57,602 nucleotides of DNA, taken from assembly GCA_944325705.1 (NCBI GenBank), contig CALVBB010000013.1, positions 1 to 57,602 of the forward strand, written 5' to 3'. The position numbers and the translations under genes are program-made. Positions 26,134 to 34,421 of the stretch are shown in pieces. Within the stretch, counting starts at the first letter, position 1. Every line of letters begins with the position of its first letter. The notes under the pieces were generated by a model. The model did not search any database. It was given only the letters and a program-made list of their open reading frames with translations, and had not been told where the DNA came from. The DNA comes from Candidatus Gastranaerophilales bacterium. Lineage in GTDB: Bacteria > Cyanobacteriota > Vampirovibrionia > Gastranaerophilales > Gastranaerophilaceae.

Positions 26134-26901
26134 TTAATAGCTGACTTTGTACGGGTAATTGTCAGGAATTTTCCAGCCGTTTATCTGTATTAATGCAGTA
26201 CAGTAAGCTTTGCCGGCATTAACATTTTCACTTGTGTAAATGGGTTGATTTTTATAACAAGCATTTTTTAATTGTTCCACTGTTCCGTCCCAGTAATATT
26301 TCCATGGCTCAAATCCTTTGTTGTAACTGTATGACCACCTAGGCTGAGTGTTTGCAGGATTAAAATTAAAATGAAACATGCAGGTTCCGTAGCTGTTCCC
26401 GTTATTGTAATCACATTTATCAGGCTTTCCGGGGAAAAAGACCCAGTCTCTAGTTGTGTGCGAAAGGGTTCTTAATGCACTGCCGTCAGGGAAATATACC
26501 ATAAGGCTTCCGTCTGAAAGAATTTCTGTTTTAATAATTTTCATGTAAGGCGCAAGATATTTGTTAAACCATTTTTCAGCCTCGGAGCTCCCGGGAACAG
26601 GCTTTCCCTCATCGTCCAGTTCGGCGCCTGCAAGATCCTGATACCAGATTTTTTTATCTCCGTAATCGACTTCTGCCATTTTAACAGCCTGATTGATTGA
26701 TGAATAGAATTTCTTAAGCCTTGTTTCCACAACACGGTTATTATTTTTTTGAATTAAAGCCGGCATTGTCATAGCCGCGACAATCCCTATTATGCCGAGT
26801 GTTATTAAAACTTCTGCCAGTGTAAATGCAGATTTAGCGAAGCTGTCATTCATAGGACAAAATTTTTCTGTTGTTGTAAACGAGTATGCAAACTTTTCCA
26901 T
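26134..26901 (-). CDS. Type IV pilin-like protein, module 3
   Basis: A 255 aa pilin-like protein with an unusually long leader of about 24 residues (EKFAYSFTTTEKF, then FAKSA) before FTLAEVLITLGIIGIVAAMT; the residue before the cut is Ala. The C-terminal YCTALIQINGWKIPDNYPYKV matches the module 4 pilin (33726), so these two form a subfamily. AAGG lies near the ATG. Divergent from the XRE gene at 27032. The DVNG-type motif of the other pilins is not clear here. Confidence 0.9.
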   Translation of the reverse strand: MEKFAYSFTTTEKFCPMNDSFAKSAFTLAEVLITLGIIGIVAAMTMPALIQKNNNRVVETRLKKFYSSINQAVKMAEVDYGDKKIWYQDLAGAELDDEGKPVPGSSEAEKWFNKYLAPYMKIIKTEILSDGSLMVYFPDGSALRTLSHTTRDWVFFPGKPDKCDYNNGNSYGTCMFHFNFNPANTQPRWSYSYNKGFEPWKYYWDGTVEQLKNACYKNQPIYTSENVNAGKAYCTALIQINGWKIPDNYPYKVSY

Positions 26902-26936
26902 ATTAACCTTTCTTTACAAAAATAACACTAATTTAA

Positions 26937-26948
26937 ATGTAATTACAT
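26937..26948. promoter_or_regulatory. Palindrome between module 3 pilin and its XRE gene
   Basis: ATGTAATTACAT, a perfect 12-bp palindrome, in the 130-bp divergent gap, with a further TTGTAATAATT about 10 bp to the right. Its half-site ATGTAAT also begins the 33-bp palindrome at 12115. Putative operator for the 27032 product. Confidence 0.5.
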
Positions 26949-27031
26949 GAAATATATTGTAATAATTCTGTTTTGTCAAGTCAAAATCTCCGAAAAAGGC
27001 TTTTTTTGCGCTATCACTTTATAATTAAAGA

Positions 27032-27244
27032 ATGGAAGCAAAAACCGCACGTGAAGTTGTAAAAATATTATTGATGCAAAGTAATGTATCATTAAGTAAA
27101 CTTGCCAGAATGATGTCAACGGAAGAAAAGAGAGTTTACCAGCAGTCGCTTTCCGCAAAACTGATTAACGGAACCCTGAAGTATAACGAACTCGTCCAAA
27201 TCTGCGATATTCTCGGTTATGATATAGAGTTCAGAAAAAAATAA
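27032..27244 (+). CDS. Small HTH regulator of pilin module 3
   Basis: A 70 aa helix-turn-helix protein of the LLLMQSNVSLSKLARMM ... QSLSAKLINGTLKYNEL ... ICDILGYDIEF type, common as orphan Cro-like regulators. No Shine-Dalgarno; TATAAT (27020-27025) ends 6 nt before the ATG, so the mRNA is probably leaderless. It is divergent from the module 3 pilin. A 207-bp gap to glyS follows. Confidence 0.85.
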   Translation: MEAKTAREVVKILLMQSNVSLSKLARMMSTEEKRVYQQSLSAKLINGTLKYNELVQICDILGYDIEFRKK

Positions 27245-27279
27245 ACATTTACTCTTTTTTAATAAAATCAATATTTTCC

Positions 27280-27308
27280 TTTACAATGTATTTTTCTTTA
27301 TCTATAAT
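27280..27308 (+). promoter_or_regulatory. glyS promoter
   Basis: TTTACA (27280-27285), a 17-bp spacer and a perfect TATAAT (27303-27308). The expected start near 27315 gives a leader of about 137 nt before glyS. Confidence 0.75.
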
Positions 27309-27314
27309 TTTTTT

Positions 27315-27451
27315 ATATTAAATTTGTCCATAAAAATTTCGCGCCGCCATGCGAGGGTGAACGAGATTTTTAAGCGGAGTAAAAATGTGTGCCGTTAAAC
27401 GGGTATTTTAAGCCGGTGAGATGGCAGCAACGGATTAGAACAAGGTGAGAT
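27315..27451 (+). ncRNA. Long glyS leader, possible structured or peptide-coding regulator
   Basis: About 137 nt between the promoter and glyS, markedly more GC-rich than other leaders here. It contains short start-stop ORFs (ATG CGA GGG TGA near 27351; an 8-codon ORF starting ATG TGT GCC near 27385; ATG GCA GCA ACG GAT TAG near 27421) and complementary segments such as GCCGTTAAACGG. I do not find the T-box NGGUGGNACCGCG signature or the glycine riboswitch cores. Call is tentative. Confidence 0.35.
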
Positions 27452-29521
27452 ATGAGCAAATATTTATTGGAAATAGGAACGGAAGAACTTCCTTACAGGT
27501 TTATACCGCAGGCAATTGAACAGCTGCATAACGGTTTTGAAAGTTTTTTGAAAGATAACAAAGTCGGATATGAAAAGGTTGATGTATATGCAACCCCGCG
27601 CAGACTTGCTGTTATCGTAAGCGGGCTCGAGGCGCAGACATCCGATGAAACAAAAATCGTTAAAGGCCCGATTGCAAAAGTCGCTTATGACGAAAACGGC
27701 AATCTCACGAAAGCCGGCGAAGGTTTTGCAAAGAAAAACGGGATTGTGCCGGAAGATTTGTACGTGGAAAATGATTACGTTTATGCAAAAGTTGTTATCA
27801 AAGGTAAATCTATTATCGAACTTTTGCAGGAAAATGTTCCTGTTATTTTCTCAAAACTTCAGGGTGCTCACTTTATGAGATGGGGCTATAATGAGCAGAA
27901 GTTTTCACGCCCGATAAAATGGATTGTATCACTCCTTGATAAAGAAGAAGTTAAAGTAAAAATTATTGATAAAGAATCTTCTAATGTATCGCGCGGTCAC
28001 AGGTTCGCCCAGCAGAATGTGATTATCGGGCATCCTGATGATTATGTTGAAATTATGCGCAACTGCTGCGTAATCGTTGACCAGAACGAGAGAAAACAAA
28101 TTATTATTGATAAAGCAAAAGCAGAGGCTGAAAAACTCGGCGCTGAAGCTCATTATACTGAGGATTTGCTTGATGAAGTAACCTTTATTACAGAATATCC
28201 GGTGCCTGTAACATGTGAATTCTCCGAAGAATACTTAAAACTGCCGGAAGAACTGGTCGTTACAGTTATGGCTGTACACCAGAGATATTTTGCTCTCTAT
28301 AAAGACGGCAAATTAATCAATAAATTCATTACCATGACAAATTATATCGGAGATGAGTTTGCTAATATAAAAGCAGGTAATGTGAGAGTAATTAAGGCGC
28401 GTCTTGATGATGCTGTATTTTTCTTTAACGAAGATACCAAAAAGCCACTTGCGGATTACGTTGAGGAACTGAAAGGCGTAACCTTCCAGAAAGGCATGGG
28501 GTCTGTCTATGACAAAACCCAGAGGTTAATCACGCTTTCAAAAGATATTGCAAAAGAATTAAATGTTCCGTCAAAAGATATAGAAAGAACAGCACTACTC
28601 TGTAAAGCTGATTTAGTAACCCAGCTGGTGTTTGAGTTTACCGAACTGCAGGGCTTTATAGGTTCTGATTATGCAAGAGTCTGCGGAGAAAATGAAAAAG
28701 TTGTGGAAGGTATTAAAGAGCACTATTTCCCGCTTAATGCCGAAAGTGAAATCGCAAAAGGGCTGGAAGGTCAGGTTGTAGGTATCGCTGATAAACTTGA
28801 TACTATCTGTGCTGTTTTTGCGGACGGCAAAAAACCTACAGGTTCGTCTGATCCTCTCGGCGTAAGGCGTGCGGCGCTCGGCATTATAAGAACTGTTTTA
28901 AACAACGGATTGAAAATTAATCTCAGCAGCCTAATTCAGAAAGACTTGCTGCTTCTTCCTGTTTCAATTGAAACTTCTGCAGAAAAAAATGCGTTTCAAA
29001 AGATTGCCGACACCGTGAAAAAGAATGTTGCAAGGATTTCGCCGGACAAATGTCTTGCCGAGATTAACGAATTTTTCGTGCAGCGTCTGGTAATCTTTTT
29101 AGGTGACAGGTACAGCAAAAATGTTCTTGAAGCATGCGCTTCCAACAAAAATCCTATGGATGATTTGTCGGATTATATTGAACGTGTAAAAGTTATTCAA
29201 ACTCTTGATAATCCTGCACTTCTGGAAAGCGCGAACAGAGTTATCAGAATCCTGAAAGAGGATTCAAAATCTCAAGTTAACAGAGATTTGTTCAGGGAAG
29301 CTTCTGAGGGCATGCTATACGGTGAGATAAAATCACTCGATGAAAGTCTGGATTACACATCCTATCTTAATCAGTTGATTGCCATAAATCCTGCTGTTGA
29401 AAAATTCTTTGAAGATGTTCTTGTCATGGATAAGGACGAAAAAGTTAAAGAAAACAGGCTTGCACTTCTTACTATGCTAAAGAAAAAATACGAAGTCATA
29501 ACGGATTTCAGCAAGCTGTAA
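27452..29521 (+). CDS. glyS: Glycyl-tRNA synthetase, beta subunit
   Basis: The 689 aa beta subunit of the alpha2-beta2 glycyl-tRNA synthetase, needed for tRNA binding. It starts YLLEIGTEELPYRFIPQA, has HFMRWG and FSRPIKWIV, the HQRYFAL strand, GSSDPLGVRRAALGIIR and a C-terminal DALR-like anticodon region. Full length. The alpha subunit gene glyQ, usually adjacent upstream in many bacteria, is absent and must lie elsewhere, as in Cyanobacteria. AAGGTGAG precedes the ATG. Confidence 0.97.
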   Translation: MSKYLLEIGTEELPYRFIPQAIEQLHNGFESFLKDNKVGYEKVDVYATPRRLAVIVSGLEAQTSDETKIVKGPIAKVAYDENGNLTKAGEGFAKKNGIVPEDLYVENDYVYAKVVIKGKSIIELLQENVPVIFSKLQGAHFMRWGYNEQKFSRPIKWIVSLLDKEEVKVKIIDKESSNVSRGHRFAQQNVIIGHPDDYVEIMRNCCVIVDQNERKQIIIDKAKAEAEKLGAEAHYTEDLLDEVTFITEYPVPVTCEFSEEYLKLPEELVVTVMAVHQRYFALYKDGKLINKFITMTNYIGDEFANIKAGNVRVIKARLDDAVFFFNEDTKKPLADYVEELKGVTFQKGMGSVYDKTQRLITLSKDIAKELNVPSKDIERTALLCKADLVTQLVFEFTELQGFIGSDYARVCGENEKVVEGIKEHYFPLNAESEIAKGLEGQVVGIADKLDTICAVFADGKKPTGSSDPLGVRRAALGIIRTVLNNGLKINLSSLIQKDLLLLPVSIETSAEKNAFQKIADTVKKNVARISPDKCLAEINEFFVQRLVIFLGDRYSKNVLEACASNKNPMDDLSDYIERVKVIQTLDNPALLESANRVIRILKEDSKSQVNRDLFREASEGMLYGEIKSLDESLDYTSYLNQLIAINPAVEKFFEDVLVMDKDEKVKENRLALLTMLKKKYEVITDFSKL

Positions 29522-29654
29522 GAGTTTTTTAACTTTTTTATAAAGAATTGTAAATAATCCATCAAAAAGAGTAAATTATTTTTTTCAGGTTACTTTAAAA
29601 TAGTACAATAAGGTAGTGAATTCCAATTCGACTAATCAAAAAGCAGAGGTTCTT

Positions 29655-29969
29655 ATGTTAAACCGATTTAAAAACTTAAAAATTGTAAGAAAGCTGAGAA
29701 ATGAAATCAGTCCTCGATTGAGATGGTTAATGTTTGAAAAACAATCTATCGATAAATCGTCGCCTGAATACATTAAAATGATTAGCGGAGTTGAGGATAT
29801 ACAGACAAATTCTGACGAACGTAGGCTGGAAGCAATGGTCAGAGAACAACTCAAGGAAGAGTTCCCGAATATTGAGAACATGAAATCCTATGAACTTCTT
29901 GTTGATGCAGTAATGCACAACTTAAAGAAAAAACAGCTTCAAGCCACAGATGACCTTGATATTGAATAG
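29655..29969 (+). CDS. Hypothetical charged helical protein
   Basis: A 104 aa basic-then-acidic helical protein (RFKNLKIVRKLRNEISPRLRW, later EAMVREQLKEEFPNIENMKS) with no recognised domain and no membrane segment. I chose ATG at 29655 because AGAGG stands 5 nt upstream; an in-frame GTG at 29616 would add 13 residues. A terminator follows at 30014. Transcribed separately from glyS, 130 bp away. Confidence 0.6.
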   Translation: MLNRFKNLKIVRKLRNEISPRLRWLMFEKQSIDKSSPEYIKMISGVEDIQTNSDERRLEAMVREQLKEEFPNIENMKSYELLVDAVMHNLKKKQLQATDDLDIE

Positions 29970-30013
29970 TATGGTCAAGGAAAAAGGAGAAATAAAACTC
30001 CATTTAAAAAAAG

Positions 30014-30049
30014 AAAATAATACCCCATCTGCGGGTGTTATTTTTTTTA
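30014..30049 (+). terminator. Terminator after the 29655 gene
   Basis: AATAATACCC / GGGTGTTATT stem around an ATCTGC loop, followed by a run of eight T. Confidence 0.85.
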
Positions 30050-30109
30050 TTAAAAATAAAGATTAGAAAATTGCACATTGATTTTTTAATATATGTTATC
30101 GGATTGTAC

Positions 30110-30155
30110 GTTCATTTCTTTTCTTTTTTAGCCAGAAAAAAGAAAAGAAATGAAC
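30110..30155. repeat. Perfect 20-bp stem hairpin
   Basis: Arms 30110-30129 and 30136-30155 are exact complements (pyrimidine-rich GTTCATTTCTTTTC on the left), with a 6-nt loop AGCCAG. It is followed by CAAAGAAAAG. Part of the 489-bp gene-free stretch 29970-30458, which is filled by a terminator and several palindromic repeats. Confidence 0.85.
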
Positions 30156-30222
30156 CAAAGAAAAGAAAAATCGGTGACAGATAAGAGCGTCGCTGCGCGG
30201 CGCAAACCCAAATGGAAGCAGT

Positions 30223-30270
30223 GAAAAATTTTTGTCATCCTGAATTTAGTTCAGGATCTCAAAATTTTTC
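30223..30270. repeat. CATCCTGAA...TTCAGGATC palindrome inside private arms
   Basis: The inner TCATCCTGAATTTAGTTCAG-type palindrome (30236-30258) is a repeat type seen in many bacterial genomes. It is enclosed by perfect 10-bp arms GAAAAATTTT (30223-30232) and AAAATTTTTC (30261-30270). Immediately right, 30279-30312 holds a further GCGGC-AAA-GCCGC hairpin. Confidence 0.7.
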
Positions 30271-30314
30271 TACCTCTAATGCTCGCTATTGCGGCAAAGC
30301 CGCACGCTCGCCTG

Positions 30315-30393
30315 AAAACCCTCCGGCGCTTTGCGCCGCCTCCCTTAAAATGGAGGTTTACTTCCCTTTTTTTAGGGGGCAGAGGGGGTATAA
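30315..30393 (+). repeat. Dispersed repeat, shared with 57497-57583
   Basis: Bases 30315-30357 match the reverse complement of 57541-57583 at 35 of 43 positions by eye (AAAACCCT, CGCCGCCTCCCTTA). Both copies then continue into a GGGGCAG-GGGGG-AT-type end. The unit contains small hairpins (GGCGC-TTT-GCGCC and CCTCC...GGAGG). No coding capacity is convincing. Confidence 0.7.
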
Positions 30394-30458
30394 TGACCTG
30401 CCGGCAGGCAGGTTGCCGGACGTGCACGTAGTGCTATAGTAAAAAGAAAGGAGAGAAT

Positions 30459-30689
30459 ATGATAACAATTATCGGTGTTAATCTTACAAACAGGGCTGAA
30501 TGCTCAGCCGAATTCCAGCAGATTCTTACAAAATACGGCTGTTCAATCCGAACCCGTATAGGTCTTCATCATTCTGAAGGTGAGGTCTGCCAGAATAATG
30601 GTATAGTGCTTCTTGATTTGAAAGACGACGGGCAGGAGCTTATCGCAGAACTTTCTAAACACTGGGAAGTCCAGACCATGAAGTTTTAA
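30459..30689 (+). CDS. Small ACT-like regulatory protein (TM1266 type)
   Basis: A 76 aa protein: a beta-alpha-beta-beta-alpha-beta ACT-like module (TIIGVNLTNRAECSAEFQQI, YGCSIRTRIGLHH, GIVLLDLKDDG, WEVQTMKF). The pattern recalls the TM1266 family linked with FeFe-hydrogenase genes in anaerobes, where it is a putative regulator; no hydrogenase genes are present here. AAAGGAGAG lies 5 nt before the ATG. It stands alone after the repeat-rich gap. Confidence 0.7.
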   Translation: MITIIGVNLTNRAECSAEFQQILTKYGCSIRTRIGLHHSEGEVCQNNGIVLLDLKDDGQELIAELSKHWEVQTMKF

Positions 30690-30775
30690 TAATTTGCAGT
30701 AAAGTTATGTAAACATTTTAACTTTTAATAGCAAAAAATAATTTTACGGATATTTATATAGAGGGATCCGTAGAG

Positions 30776-32341
30776 ATGATTAATCCTGTGAATTTTTCAC
30801 AAACAACAAATTTGCTTGAGCGATACAGAAGGCAGAAACAAAAACTGCCGCCGGATAAGCCGTATCCGTCCGAAAATATCAAGACCAGTATTTTCTACGT
30901 TAATGATTACCATGGCAAAGCTATAAATATGGAGCGTACAGTTACAGCTTCAAACGAATTTGATAAATATGTATCGTCTGATAAGGTAGATAAATTAAAA
31001 CTATCATCAGGCGATATTTTATTAGGAGAGAACCCTAAAGTTAACAGCGTTGCTGCAGCATTTTTAAAGATTATAGGCGTCAGCGCTTCCGCTGTCGGAA
31101 ATCACGAATGTGATATGAAATCATCTGTTTTTAAAGATGTTATGCAGAATAGCAGCTATAAACTTCTTGCATGCAACCTTAAACCTATGGATAAAAATAA
31201 CCCGCTTGCAGCTAAAGTTGAAAAATCTATTATCGAAGAGCATAACGGGCATAAATACGGGATTATCGGAGTTTTGCCAACGGATTTATTATCAAGGGTT
31301 AAGTACGGTAAAGTCCTGCAGGATCAGAAAATTGAGCCGGTTAGTATTGAAGAAACCATTAACGATATTCAGATTGAAGTTAATAAATTGAAGGCTCAGG
31401 GCGTTAATAAGATTATACTTCTTTCGCACAGCGGTTACGGCTATGATAGAAAAATTGCCCGCGAAACTGACGGGATTGACGTAATTTTAGGCGGACATTC
31501 GCATAATTTAATTGACGGGGTGAAGAATGGAGAAAATCTTCTTTATTCAAAAAGCGGAGAGCCTGTTGTGATTACTCAAGCGGGACGCGACGGCAAAAAT
31601 TTCGGCGTTCTGAATCTTGAATTTGATGATAGTGGTGTTATCAAAAAGGTTCAGAATAATCTTGGAACTACAAGAAGTTTTAAACGAAACGCGCCGGCAA
31701 GGTACCTGTTTGAAACAATTCTCGGTAAACCTCATGTTGTCGGTGAAATCCGGACTGCCCCGCCGCTTTTGACTAATGACTTAATCCAGCCTAACCCTCT
31801 GGCTTATTACGGGCTTGATGCAATGCGTGAAATTACCGGTGCGGATATTGCGCTTGTCGGTGCTGCAAACATACGCGGTTACGTTGAAAAAGGTAAAATT
31901 GACACCCGGACAATTGAAGAAATTTCTCCGTTCAAAAATAAAATTGTGAAAATTAATTATACTGAAAAAGAAATTGTTGATGCTCTGAAATTCGGTGCAA
32001 AATCATTTGTAAACCGCAATAACAAACCGGGTATTATGTATGTGTCAGGCTTAAAATATACAATTTCAAGAAGCGGACAGATTTATGATTTGAAGTTTAT
32101 ACAAAAAGACGGCTCGGAAGAAGAAATTGATATTGCAAATCCTCGCAGTGATAAATTTTATTCTGTTGCAATAAACGATTACTATTCATCAGGAAATGAT
32201 GACATGACTATGCTTAATAAGATTGATCAGGCTGTCGAGCGCTATGATTTTGATTTGAATGAATGTATAAAAGCTAAAATAGTGAATACAAACGGCCCTG
32301 TTGATATGATTGACGACGGCAGAATAAAAATTGTGGATTAA
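30776..32341 (+). CDS. 5'-nucleotidase/UshA-family metallophosphoesterase without signal peptide
   Basis: A 521 aa protein with both UshA domains: the N-terminal dinuclear metal domain (VNDYHGK at 42-48, GNHE near 107, GGHSH near 240) and the C-terminal substrate domain (NPLAYYGLDAMREITGADIA, RTIEEISPF, YVSGLKYTI, VAINDYYSSGND). Family members dephosphorylate nucleotides, normally outside the cytoplasm; here residues 1-35 are polar and there is no signal peptide. AGAGGGAT lies about 8 nt before the ATG. It ends 23 bp before prfB, whose promoter overlaps its 3' end. Confidence 0.88.
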   Translation: MINPVNFSQTTNLLERYRRQKQKLPPDKPYPSENIKTSIFYVNDYHGKAINMERTVTASNEFDKYVSSDKVDKLKLSSGDILLGENPKVNSVAAAFLKIIGVSASAVGNHECDMKSSVFKDVMQNSSYKLLACNLKPMDKNNPLAAKVEKSIIEEHNGHKYGIIGVLPTDLLSRVKYGKVLQDQKIEPVSIEETINDIQIEVNKLKAQGVNKIILLSHSGYGYDRKIARETDGIDVILGGHSHNLIDGVKNGENLLYSKSGEPVVITQAGRDGKNFGVLNLEFDDSGVIKKVQNNLGTTRSFKRNAPARYLFETILGKPHVVGEIRTAPPLLTNDLIQPNPLAYYGLDAMREITGADIALVGAANIRGYVEKGKIDTRTIEEISPFKNKIVKINYTEKEIVDALKFGAKSFVNRNNKPGIMYVSGLKYTISRSGQIYDLKFIQKDGSEEEIDIANPRSDKFYSVAINDYYSSGNDDMTMLNKIDQAVERYDFDLNECIKAKIVNTNGPVDMIDDGRIKIVD

Positions 32342-32364
32342 AATTTTTGTAATATAATTTTTGT

Positions 32365-33451
32365 ATGGAAACAGAATTAAAACAAATGATAAATGCTTTG
32401 CGTCCTCGCGTTGAAAGTATAAAGGAGTGTCTTTGACTACGCCGGTTCAGGCAAAAAGCTTTCTGAACTTGAAGCGCAAATGCAGGCTCCGGACATCTGG
32501 TCGGATAAAAATAAGGTTTCAAAACTCGGGGCTGAAATAAAAGAGGTTAAGGAAAATATTTCGCTGATTGAAGGCTGGTCAGCGGCAATTGATGATGCTG
32601 AAGTTGCTCTGGAAATTCAGGATGCGGATTTGATTTCGGAAAGCTATGAGGCTTTAAAACATGCTGCAAAAGATTTGGATAAGTTTGAGATAAAACTTAT
32701 GTTGAGCGGGGAATACGATGAGGCTGATGCAATTTTAACAATAAATGCAGGCGCGGGCGGTACAGATGCGCAGGATTGGGCAAGCATGCTTCTCAGAATG
32801 TACATGCGCTGGGCTGAAAGCCGCGGCTGGCATGTAGATTTGCTGGACAAACTGGACGGAGATGAGGCCGGAATTAAATCTGCAACGATTAAGATTACAG
32901 GCAAATACGCCTTCGGGTATGCAAAGGCTGAAAAAGGCGTCCACAGACTTGTCAGAATTTCTCCGTTTAACGCAAACGGGAAACGCCAGACCAGTTTTGC
33001 CTCGGTTGAGGTGTCGCCAATTATAGCTGATTTTGAGAAAACCATTGTTATTCCGCCTGAAGATCTGGAAATTGATACAATGCGCTCTGGTGGTGCAGGC
33101 GGTCAGAACGTTAATAAAGTTGAAACAGCAGTCAGAATTCTTCATAAACCGACAGGCATAGTTGTTAAATGCCAGCAGGAGCGTTCGCAATTACAGAATA
33201 AAGAAAATGCAATGCAAATACTTGCCTCAAAACTTCTTGCTATACGTCAGGCTGAGCATGAAAAAAAGTTAGCCGAACTTAAGGGCGAAAATGTTGATAT
33301 AAATTTTGGCTCGCAAATCAGATCTTATGTATTCCATCCGTATAAAATGGTTAAAGACCACAGAACAGGCTATGAAGCCGGAAATGTCGATGCTGTCATG
33401 GACGGTGAGCTTGACGGGTTCGTTGAAGCATTCTTGAAACAGCAACATTAA
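32365..33451 (+). CDS. prfB: Peptide chain release factor 2, with programmed +1 frameshift
   Basis: RF2 ends translation at UGA and UAA. The reading frame starts at ATG 32365, meets an in-frame UGA at codon 24 (32434-32436) and continues in the +1 frame from GAC at 32435, giving 361 aa, the normal RF2 length. The site is the classic AAGGAG-TGT-CTT-TGA-C: an internal Shine-Dalgarno three bases before CTT TGA C. The body has the stop-codon recognition SPF (RISPFNANG) and the catalytic GGQ ([11 protein letters not shown]). TATAAT at 32353-32358 ends 6 nt before the ATG and there is no Shine-Dalgarno, so the mRNA is probably leaderless. Confidence 0.97.
32423..32437 (+). promoter_or_regulatory. 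RF2 autoregulatory frameshift site
   Basis: AAGGAG, TGT, CTT TGA C. When RF2 is scarce the ribosome pauses at UGA, is helped by the upstream Shine-Dalgarno-like hexamer, and slips +1 on CUU-U. This is an established autoregulation mechanism, and all elements are in place here. Confidence 0.93.
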
Positions 33452-33660
33452 TCAAAGTCAAAAAGCTCTTTCGGGTGGACATGCAGCGTATCTGCGATTA
33501 TTTTTACTTTCGATACGGTAAGGTCGGTTTTTGCAATCTCAATAAGGCTTATCATAGAACGCGAAATTCTGTCTGACGCAAGGTCATCCTGCGTCAGACC
33601 TTTTTCTTTGCGCAGTCGTTTTAAGTTTTTTGCAAATTTTTGTAAATATCCCTTGTCCAT
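33448..33660 (-). CDS. XRE-family HTH regulator of pilin module 4
   Basis: A 70 aa single-domain Cro/CI-type protein ([40 protein letters not shown]). Its stop overlaps the convergent prfB stop by 4 bp. It is divergent from the module 4 pilin across only 65 bp containing a CTAGTG palindrome and repeated ACTAGCAA boxes, so it very likely controls that gene and itself. No clear Shine-Dalgarno. Confidence 0.88.
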   Translation of the reverse strand: MDKGYLQKFAKNLKRLRKEKGLTQDDLASDRISRSMISLIEIAKTDLTVSKVKIIADTLHVHPKELFDFD

Positions 33661-33677
33661 TTAAAGATTGTTAGCAT

Positions 33678-33710
33678 ACTAGCAATTAATACAACTAGTG
33701 TCACTAGCAA
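33678..33710. promoter_or_regulatory. Operator-like CTAG cluster of pilin module 4
   Basis: CTAGTG-T-CACTAG is a perfect 6+1+6 palindrome at 33695-33707, and ACTAGCAA occurs as direct repeats at 33678 and 33703. They fill the short divergent gap, where any bound dimer would cover both promoters. Confidence 0.65.
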
Positions 33711-33725
33711 AAATAGGAGGGAATA

Positions 33726-34421
33726 ATGAAAGGAAGAGCATTTACGCTGGCAGAAGTTTTGATTACACTCGGGGTAATAGGTGTGGTGGCGGCAATGACA
33801 TTGCCTGCTCTTGTGCAAAATCATAAAAAATCAGAAGCTACTGCCAGACTAAAAAAGTTTGTCAGTTCGATGGAGCAGGCTGTTCTTTTTGCGGAAAACG
33901 CTAATGGAACTAAGGCTTATCAGTGGACTAATATTGATGATTATCAGGATCAAATTGATGAAAATCCGCAGCTTGGAAATGACCTGACTTATGCCTACTG
34001 GAATAAATATTTTGCACCTTATATAAAAAGCCTTGAAGTTAAAAAGGGGGTATATGTTGCAACTGAAGATGATGAAGTTGACAACAGCGGACGTACAAAA
34101 GTATATTTTGCTGACGGGTCAACTGTAACTATATTTTTTGGATTTTGTGTTGATTTAAATTTTGATATAAATGGTGATAGACTGCCAAATACCTATGGAA
34201 AGGATATTTTTACGTTTTTTATTGCAACGGGTAAATCCTACAATAATCAAGATACAAGTGGAGAATTATATCAGAATAAGTCCTTTGCTCCGACTTATAT
34301 GCCATTATATAATACCAGAGAAAAAGCTCTGGAGGCTTGTAAAAAGGAGGCTTATAGATGTTCTGCTCTGCTGCAGTATGATAACTGGGAATTTAAGGAA
34401 GATTACCCTTACAAATTATAG
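33726..34421 (+). CDS. Type IV pilin-like protein, module 4
   Basis: A 231 aa pilin-like protein with a very short leader (MKGRA) and FTLAEVLITLGVIGVVAAMT, again with Ala before the cut. The globular domain has FDINGDRLPNTYGKDIFTF and ends RCSALLQYDNWEFKEDYPYKL, matching the module 3 pilin. AGGAGG precedes the ATG. The 3' end overlaps the convergent PHP gene by 13 bp, so the module is tightly wedged between prfB and the PHP gene. Confidence 0.92.
   Translation: MKGRAFTLAEVLITLGVIGVVAAMTLPALVQNHKKSEATARLKKFVSSMEQAVLFAENANGTKAYQWTNIDDYQDQIDENPQLGNDLTYAYWNKYFAPYIKSLEVKKGVYVATEDDEVDNSGRTKVYFADGSTVTIFFGFCVDLNFDINGDRLPNTYGKDIFTFFIATGKSYNNQDTSGELYQNKSFAPTYMPLYNTREKALEACKKEAYRCSALLQYDNWEFKEDYPYKL

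Noticed and set aside
27315-27451. T-box or glycine riboswitch upstream of glyS
   Set aside because: The T-box antiterminator signature and glycine aptamer cores were not found by eye.
30212-30439. An open frame of 75 codons in the repeat-rich gap
   Set aside because: It lies entirely over palindromic dispersed repeats and has no Shine-Dalgarno and a composition unlike neighbouring genes.
32480-33451. prfB starting at the internal ATG 32480
   Set aside because: The product would lack the RF2 N-terminus; the true start at 32365 with the CTT TGA C frameshift site restores full length.
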